Shown here: in pieces, positions 7,821 through 12,229 of the stretch
Layout: each line of letters begins with the position of its first letter
Position numbering within the stretch: position 1 is the first letter of the stretch
Assembly (NCBI GenBank): GCA_029056365.1
Contig: JAIDBM010000214.1
Span: 3,556 to 15,784, forward strand
Length of the DNA stretch: 12,229 nt
Source: Muribaculaceae bacterium
GTDB taxonomy: Bacteria > Bacteroidota > Bacteroidia > Bacteroidales > Muribaculaceae
Reading direction: 5' to 3'
Notes under the pieces: generated by a model
What the model saw: only the letters and a program-made list of their open reading frames with translations
The model's database searches: none
What the model was told of the DNA's origin: nothing
Translations under genes and position numbers: made by a program

Positions 7821-9446
7821 TCAGAGGTTGATTGCCGGCATTGAAGCGGCATTTGGCGAGCGTATTCTCAGCAGGCGGCATACGGTAGGTGTCACCATGC
7901 GGATGTCGACCGGTGTGTGCAGTTTCCGTGCCTGCAGTCCCGGTGCCATGATGATGACTGGAGCGGTGGTGGCTGTCTCGCGTTGTACTTTTTCGTATTT
8001 TCCGGCCTGTTCCGCACCCTGTGTATTCACATCGTCGACAAGCTGCCAGCCTGGCAGAACTTCAATGAGCATGTCGCCGCAGGTGGCGAAATGAGTGTTG
8101 CGGCGCAGAGCCTCGGGATTGGCTCCGGCCCGTCCGTGGCGAACATCGTCGCTTGTGTGCACAGCCTTCACTCCGGCCATGCGGCTGAGGAAATCGGCTG
8201 CTTCGGCACGCATGGCGGCTGCATCGGCCTTGCGTTCGTCGATGAGTTTGTCGTTAAGGTAGAACCATCCGTCGGAATAGGCCTGTACCCATTCGCCGTT
8301 GCCATGCAACGCTATAAGGTAGACGTTCAGCAGCGACATGGCCTTGCGGGTGGAGAATTCGCCATAAGGAATCATCCACCTGGGGTCGTCTCTTCTGCTG
8401 CGCGACGACGGCGGTGTGCCAGTGATCATAACTACCGAGGCGTTTGCTCCTGCTTGTTTTTCGGCCGCTTTTATAAGGCGTGCCAGATCGGAGTCGAGCC
8501 GGTAGTAGCTGTCGATCAGTTCGTATCTTGTGTCTGGATTCTTGCCTCCTTCGTAGGGATTCAGTGTATAGGCCACACTGAGCACATCGATTCCGCCGTG
8601 TTCTCCGAGTTTCAATGTGCCTATAAGGTCTATGGCCATTGATGTCACTTCGGAGTTTACCGCACCCGGAGCGTCTTTGAATTCGGCGAATCTGGCCTGG
8701 TTGCCGCGTCCGAATGTGTAGCGGAAGGGGTAGTGGGTGAGGTGTTCGGGAAGTCCGGGGTATTTGTCGGATGATTTCAGCGGGGTCCAGCTGAGAGTGT
8801 CGAGCCGTTGTGAGAGATGGCTCAGGCGGTTGCGTGTGCCCAGCAGCGACGGCGGGTCTTTATAGAAAGTCGAAGTGGCCCAGTTGCCGTTGCGGCTGTC
8901 GATCCATATGGCGCAGTTTGCGCTGTGCCCTCCCAGAGCTATGGCCACTCCGGGGTCCGGAGCCACGGCATATGCCTGGCTTACGCCTCCGCCTGCTATA
9001 CGGATTTCATCGGCGAGGGTGCTTACGAGCAGAGCCGACGGAGAATATGTGCTGGTGGTATAGTTTCCGAGCGTGGTGCCGTCGTCGAATATGTGTTCGC
9101 TGCGTAGGGCCTTGCGGTCGAAACGCCGGGCTGAGCTTACTCCGGTTACCGAGGGCGATGCACCGGTCATAAGCTCGGTTACTGCGGCTGTGGCGTCAAG
9201 AGTGGTTCCGTATTCGCCGCTCAGTACCACTCCCTGGTCGAGCAGACGGTTGAAACCTTCTTCTCCGAAATAGTCGCGCAGAAGATCGAGCTGTGTTGCG
9301 TCAAGACCTTCGATAACAACGTTGAGTAGCAGCTGAGGCTGTTTTTGCCCGGCATTTGTCTGCGCGGGCAGCGCCATGGTCACCATCGAGGCAATCAGGG
9401 CCAGCATCAGTCGGCGGCTGAGCGATATTTCGGTGTATTTTGTCAC
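7821..9446 (-). CDS. Exported alkaline-phosphatase-superfamily protein, predicted catalytically dead
   Basis: The protein has 541 residues from a GTG at 9446 whose GTGA overlaps the stop of the upstream Lnb-like gene. An ATG at 9407 (residue 14) is an alternative start. A signal peptide spans about 1-32 (RRLMLALIASMVTMALPA, then AQTNA), so it is exported, probably to the periplasm. The fold signature of PafA-like phosphatases/phosphodiesterases is recognisable: GFNRLLDQGVV, ELMTGASPSVTGV, a GGHSANCAIWID then GNWATSTFY segment, and YYRLDSDLARLI. By motif alignment the active site is gone. The first metal Asp is Glu46, the Thr nucleophile is Ala85, the following His is Val89, and the phosphate-binding Lys and Arg are Pro163 and Pro165. 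The DxxxH metal pair is replaced in NPYEGG (296-301), the DHG triplet by TPP (344-346), and the last metal His is missing near 491-496. Yet the frame is intact, so it looks maintained as a pseudoenzyme. The family assignment is good; its function is unknown. Confidence 0.8.
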   Translation of the reverse strand: MTKYTEISLSRRLMLALIASMVTMALPAQTNAGQKQPQLLLNVVIEGLDATQLDLLRDYFGEEGFNRLLDQGVVLSGEYGTTLDATAAVTELMTGASPSVTGVSSARRFDRKALRSEHIFDDGTTLGNYTTSTYSPSALLVSTLADEIRIAGGGVSQAYAVAPDPGVAIALGGHSANCAIWIDSRNGNWATSTFYKDPPSLLGTRNRLSHLSQRLDTLSWTPLKSSDKYPGLPEHLTHYPFRYTFGRGNQARFAEFKDAPGAVNSEVTSMAIDLIGTLKLGEHGGIDVLSVAYTLNPYEGGKNPDTRYELIDSYYRLDSDLARLIKAAEKQAGANASVVMITGTPPSSRSRRDDPRWMIPYGEFSTRKAMSLLNVYLIALHGNGEWVQAYSDGWFYLNDKLIDERKADAAAMRAEAADFLSRMAGVKAVHTSDDVRHGRAGANPEALRRNTHFATCGDMLIEVLPGWQLVDDVNTQGAEQAGKYEKVQRETATTAPVIIMAPGLQARKLHTPVDIRMVTPTVCRLLRIRSPNAASMPAINL

Positions 9447-10636
9447 GCGGTTTTTGTATTTCGCTTGAAGTAGTTGATGTATATGAATGATGCCGAACGC
9501 ATCAGGTCGCAGATTATCAGCGGTATAAATGCAGCGTTGGCACTTTGCGGAAGCCAGGGCCAGCATGCGGCCATGGCGAATACAAGTGCAAAGTTAACAA
9601 ATTGGTAGCATAAAACCGCATTTTTCAGTTTTTTTATCCAAATAAATATCGCCGGAACCAGACACAGGGGGTTCAGCCACAGATACAGGTAGTTCGGCGA
9701 GGTTGCTTCATGGACTGAAATGAATATGAGGAATGTGAGCAGACAGCCGGCCAACCCGAAGATACCGAAAAGGAGAGAGTCGAACCAGCGGCTCACTTTC
9801 AGACGTTTCACATCTTTGATTGTGAGGCCGAGCGCTACTGCCAGTGTCCACATGGCTATGCTCATCGGCGACAGCAGCCATGGGGTAGGGCCTTCAGTGG
9901 CATCAGTTGCTCCCGGGTTTATCTCTGTGCTGTGTTCTACAAGCGGTTTGCCGTCGATGGTGGCGCCCTGAAGCTGTTCGGCGAGAAGCACCGGAGCGAA
10001 AGCCTGCTGTCCGGTGCCGATGGGGTAGTCGATGCCGCTGCCCAGCGCGAGGTCGATTCCGAACTGATACCACGGATAGTTGCGGTGGAAGTGGCGCATG
10101 ACATTGCGGTAGGTGGTCAGATGCTCTTTGTCGATGTTTGTAACCTGAGCCAGGGCGAGTGAGTCGGGCGCGATGGCTTTTTTCAGAAGTCCGAGCGGAC
10201 GGGTGGCGCAGTTGTCTTTTACATAGTTGTAGCGGTAGACTCTGTTTTCCGGGCGCAGATTGTCCAGGGAAAGTTCGATGAGCCGCGCTTTCTGCTGTGG
10301 TGTCAGATTGAGCTGCAGGTCTACGATACGTCGTCCCTGTCGGGTGTAGGCGTCTTTGAAGTATTGCCATGGGGCCGCCGCCGCCCAGTAGTCGGTTTCG
10401 CCTTTGACGAAACGGTATACGAAGTTGGGCTGTTCGAAGTCGAAGGTTCCGAAACTTACAGCATAGTCGGCTTGTGGAGTTGTTATGTGCAGTGCTGCGT
10501 GGCCTTCGAGTTCATATATGTCGGGCCCCGGATAGAATATGGTGAAACTCACTGTGGTATCGGCTGGTAGCGCCAGAGACCGCAGCGGACAGACAAATGC
10601 CAGCAGACAGAGTATGCGGTATATATGCCGTATCAT
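9443..10636 (-). CDS. DUF4105 / Lnb-type membrane protein, probable lipoprotein N-acyltransferase
   Basis: The protein has 397 residues. A signal-peptide-like segment (about 4-22) is followed by a periplasmic domain of about 230 residues that matches DUF4105. From memory this family has been renamed Lnb, after a Bacteroides enzyme that adds the third acyl chain to lipoproteins in place of Lnt. Its conserved motifs are visible: YELEGHAAL with His46, and YNYVKDNCATRP with Cys143, the likely catalytic pair by inference. About five hydrophobic segments follow (near 255-273, 286-308, 315-335, 340-362 and 368-388), matching the membrane domain of Lnb-like proteins. The start is the ATG at 10636, which overlaps the queE stop as ATGA; the open frame further upstream lies inside queE. 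Its own stop overlaps the start of the phosphatase-like gene. The family call is firm; the acyltransferase activity is inferred from the family. Confidence 0.82.
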   Translation of the reverse strand: MIRHIYRILCLLAFVCPLRSLALPADTTVSFTIFYPGPDIYELEGHAALHITTPQADYAVSFGTFDFEQPNFVYRFVKGETDYWAAAAPWQYFKDAYTRQGRRIVDLQLNLTPQQKARLIELSLDNLRPENRVYRYNYVKDNCATRPLGLLKKAIAPDSLALAQVTNIDKEHLTTYRNVMRHFHRNYPWYQFGIDLALGSGIDYPIGTGQQAFAPVLLAEQLQGATIDGKPLVEHSTEINPGATDATEGPTPWLLSPMSIAMWTLAVALGLTIKDVKRLKVSRWFDSLLFGIFGLAGCLLTFLIFISVHEATSPNYLYLWLNPLCLVPAIFIWIKKLKNAVLCYQFVNFALVFAMAACWPWLPQSANAAFIPLIICDLMRSASFIYINYFKRNTKTA

Positions 10637-11190
10637 GGAATATCGATGAGCCTGTGGGTCTGGAGCGACAGACGCCAGTGCGGATGGGTTTTGATATACT
10701 CCACAGTCTCTACGATGTTCATGCCCGAACATGGTTGCAGAAAGCGGTGTGAGGCAGCAGGCAGCCGGGATGCGATGGACTCGACGTCCTGGCTCTGATA
10801 TACGATTTTCAGTTCATCGATTCTGTCGATGTTCCAGGGCTCGTCTTTGGGCGAGCATGTCACCCAGTCGACTTCCGGGGGTACGGGCAGCGAGCCGTTT
10901 GTTTCAATCTGGATATAAAATCCGTGCTGTTTTATTTCGCGCAGCAGACTGCTGTCGAGCTGCAGAGTGGGCTCGCCGCCTGTTATTACGATATGTCGGG
11001 CCGGGTATGCGGCGATGGCGTCTGTGATTTCTCTGGCGGTCATCATTTTGCCGGAGAAATGAAAGGTGTCGCAGAACGCACATTCGCGGTTGCATCCGCT
11101 GAATCTCAGAAACACAGCCGATGTGCCGGTATGGAAGCCCTCGCCTTGCAGCGAGTGGAATATTTCGTTTACCTTGTATTTGCGTTCCAT
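10633..11190 (-). CDS. queE: 7-carboxy-7-deazaguanine synthase (radical SAM)
   Basis: QueE rearranges 6-carboxy-tetrahydropterin, the product of QueD, to 7-carboxy-7-deazaguanine on the route to preQ0 and queuosine in tRNA. The protein has 185 residues, compact for the family. It shows the substrate-binding SLQGEG near the N-terminus (QGEG 15-18) and the 4Fe-4S cluster motif CNRECAFC (Cys33, Cys37, Cys40: CX3CX2C). TGGEP at 70-74 binds S-adenosylmethionine, and ETNG (96-99) and CSPK (112-115) are also typical. The start is the ATG at 11190 (MERKYKVNEIFHS); the longer open frame upstream overlaps queD and looks unrelated. It begins 7 bp after the queD stop, and its stop overlaps the lnb-like start, so the three are probably on one transcript. 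queC and the GTP cyclohydrolase gene are not in the window. Confidence 0.95.
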   Translation of the reverse strand: MERKYKVNEIFHSLQGEGFHTGTSAVFLRFSGCNRECAFCDTFHFSGKMMTAREITDAIAAYPARHIVITGGEPTLQLDSSLLREIKQHGFYIQIETNGSLPVPPEVDWVTCSPKDEPWNIDRIDELKIVYQSQDVESIASRLPAASHRFLQPCSGMNIVETVEYIKTHPHWRLSLQTHRLIDIP

Positions 11191-11197
11191 TATTCGT

Positions 11198-11533
11198 TTA
11201 TTCGTCGGTTTCGTATGATGCTGTATTTCCCTCGCTTTCCTGCACGTCCACCCGGTAGCAGTTGGGTACATTCTCGCATATCCAGCGTGCCATGTTCTCG
11301 GCAGTAGGATTGAATGGCAGTACATCGTTGATGAGCCTGTGGTCGAGACGGTCGGATATATTCTGCTTTATATGGGTGAAATCGGTTACCATGCCGGCGG
11401 AATTCAGTTCTTTTGCGCGGCAGTGTACGGTTATAATCCAGTTGTGGCCGTGCACGGCTGTGCATTTGCTTTCGTAGTTGAGTTCAAGCCTGTGTGCGGC
11501 GGATATTTCAAGTCGTTTGCTTACGTAATACAT
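11198..11533 (-). CDS. queD: 6-carboxy-5,6,7,8-tetrahydropterin synthase
   Basis: QueD converts 7,8-dihydroneopterin triphosphate to 6-carboxy-tetrahydropterin, the substrate of QueE. The protein has 111 residues, typical for this small T-fold enzyme. The zinc-binding histidines are His14 (SAAHRL), His28 and His30 (VHGHNW), and the catalytic Cys24 is in SKCTAVHGH. LDHRLIND (Asp64-His65), NPTAENMARW (Glu79) and QESEGN (Glu101) complete the active-site set. This favours QueD over the eukaryotic-type pyruvoyl-tetrahydropterin synthase, as does its place immediately upstream of queE. It starts 27 bp after the stop of the CCA-adding enzyme gene, without a visible promoter between them. Confidence 0.95.
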   Translation of the reverse strand: MYYVSKRLEISAAHRLELNYESKCTAVHGHNWIITVHCRAKELNSAGMVTDFTHIKQNISDRLDHRLINDVLPFNPTAENMARWICENVPNCYRVDVQESEGNTASYETDE

Positions 11534-11560
11534 AAGAATTGAACAAGAGTGATTATACGT

Positions 11561-12229
11561 TTATTCGTTGCTTGGCGGGTTTACCGGCTTGACTCCGGCT
11601 TCGGATGCGAGACGGTATATGTATTCAAGTGCGGCTTCGCGGGTGTCTTCTATCTCGCAGTCTTTGATTGCCTGGCGTAGATTTTTTGTGAAGAAGCCTA
11701 CAAGAGGGCCTGTCGAGAGGTTGAAGATGTGCATTATCTCGTTTCCGTCTACTGGATTTTTACGGGCCCGCTCGGAGTCGATACGCCTGATGTATTCGTA
11801 TTTGCTGTCGACAATGTCGAAGTTTGCGAGAATGCGGTGGCGTTTGGCTTCGTTGCGGCTTGTAAGGTCGGCCCGGGCCAGTATCATCAGGTCGGCGAGA
11901 TCGTCTTCGCCGGCATAGTTCATCAGACGTCGCACGGCGCTGTCGGTAACTTCCTCGTCGCCAAGGGCTATCGGACGCATATGGAGTTCCACAAGTTTGC
12001 GCACATATTTCATTTCCTGCCCCATGGGCATTTTGAGCCGGGAGAAAATTTCGGGTACCATTTTGGCTCCGACCATGTTATGGTTGTAGAAAGTCCAGCC
12101 CACACCTTCTTCATAGCGTTTTGTGCGGGGTTTGGCTATGTCGTGCAGAAGAGCGGCCCACCGCAGCATTAGTTTATCGGATACGGCCGCAACGTTGTCG
12201 AGAACCCCGAGGGTGTGATAGAAGTTGTC
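11561..12229 (-). CDS. CCA tRNA nucleotidyltransferase, C-terminal part with HD domain (cut by window edge)
   Basis: Only the last 222 residues are inside the window; the frame is open through position 12229. The visible part begins DNFYHTLGVLDNVAAVSD and continues LMLRWAALLHDIAKPRTKRY. This is the HD phosphohydrolase domain (HD in LLHDIAKP) that follows the nucleotidyltransferase head in Bacteroidota CCA-adding enzymes. A helical tail follows, with VRRLMNYAGEDDLADLMILARADLTS and an RIDSERARKNPVDGNEIM segment, which is the typical RNA-binding region. The nucleotidyltransferase domain, start and promoter lie to the right, outside the window. A stand-alone HD-domain hydrolase is the alternative, but the downstream part fits the CCA family well. 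It is the first visible gene of the cca-queD-queE-lnb operon. Confidence 0.88.
   Translation of the reverse strand, partial: DNFYHTLGVLDNVAAVSDKLMLRWAALLHDIAKPRTKRYEEGVGWTFYNHNMVGAKMVPEIFSRLKMPMGQEMKYVRKLVELHMRPIALGDEEVTDSAVRRLMNYAGEDDLADLMILARADLTSRNEAKRHRILANFDIVDSKYEYIRRIDSERARKNPVDGNEIMHIFNLSTGPLVGFFTKNLRQAIKDCEIEDTREAALEYIYRLASEAGVKPVNPPSNE

Noticed and set aside
9589..9596. Exact TAACTTTG on the minus strand inside the 3' end of the Lnb-like gene, upstream of the phosphatase-like gene
   Set aside because: It matches the -7 consensus and even shares eleven bases with the guaA promoter. But it lies within codons for an Asn-Phe-Ala stretch, has no -33 partner, and about three such matches per strand are expected by chance in 12 kb.
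1..12229. Search by eye for tRNA/rRNA genes, CRISPR repeats, insertion sequences, phage genes and defence systems
   Set aside because: Nothing was found. Apart from 1-105, all stretches without genes are under 180 bp and hold only promoter-like and terminator-like elements.

Overview
The window looks like chromosomal housekeeping DNA from a member of the Bacteroidota, most likely Bacteroidales. A Muribaculaceae-type genome would fit the moderately high GC, but the genus cannot be fixed from this sequence. The evidence is a SecA with the long N-terminal insertion typical of Bacteroidota, a DUF4421 outer-membrane-type protein, a DUF4105/Lnb-type protein, few Shine-Dalgarno sites, and TAnnTTTG-type -7 promoter elements in the gaps between genes. 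No tRNA, rRNA, insertion sequence, prophage, CRISPR array or toxin-antitoxin pair is visible.

Layout from left to right. Positions 1-105 hold no gene, only two terminator-like hairpins. guaA (GMP synthase) lies on the minus strand at 106-1629. It is divergent, across about 170 bp with a promoter for each side, from a plus-strand DUF4421 protein (1803-2852). That gene runs tail to tail into radA (2882-4252, minus), which follows secA (4252-7653, minus) with a one-base TAATG overlap. A gap of 167 bp holds a likely secA promoter and leader.

The right-hand part (7821-12229) is one compact minus-strand operon, read from right to left: the end of a CCA tRNA nucleotidyltransferase/HD-domain gene (cut by the window edge), queD, queE, a DUF4105/Lnb-type membrane protein, and an exported alkaline-phosphatase-superfamily protein. 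The gaps are 27 bp, 7 bp, an ATGA overlap and a GTGA overlap.

The operon mixes tRNA maturation (CCA addition, and the two queuosine-precursor steps QueD then QueE) with envelope biology (Lnb-like protein and the phosphatase-like protein). secA next door adds protein export. The most interesting feature is the last operon gene. It keeps the fold signature of PafA-like phosphatases, but by motif alignment it has lost essentially every catalytic and metal-binding residue. It appears to be an exported pseudoenzyme whose translation is coupled to the Lnb-like protein.
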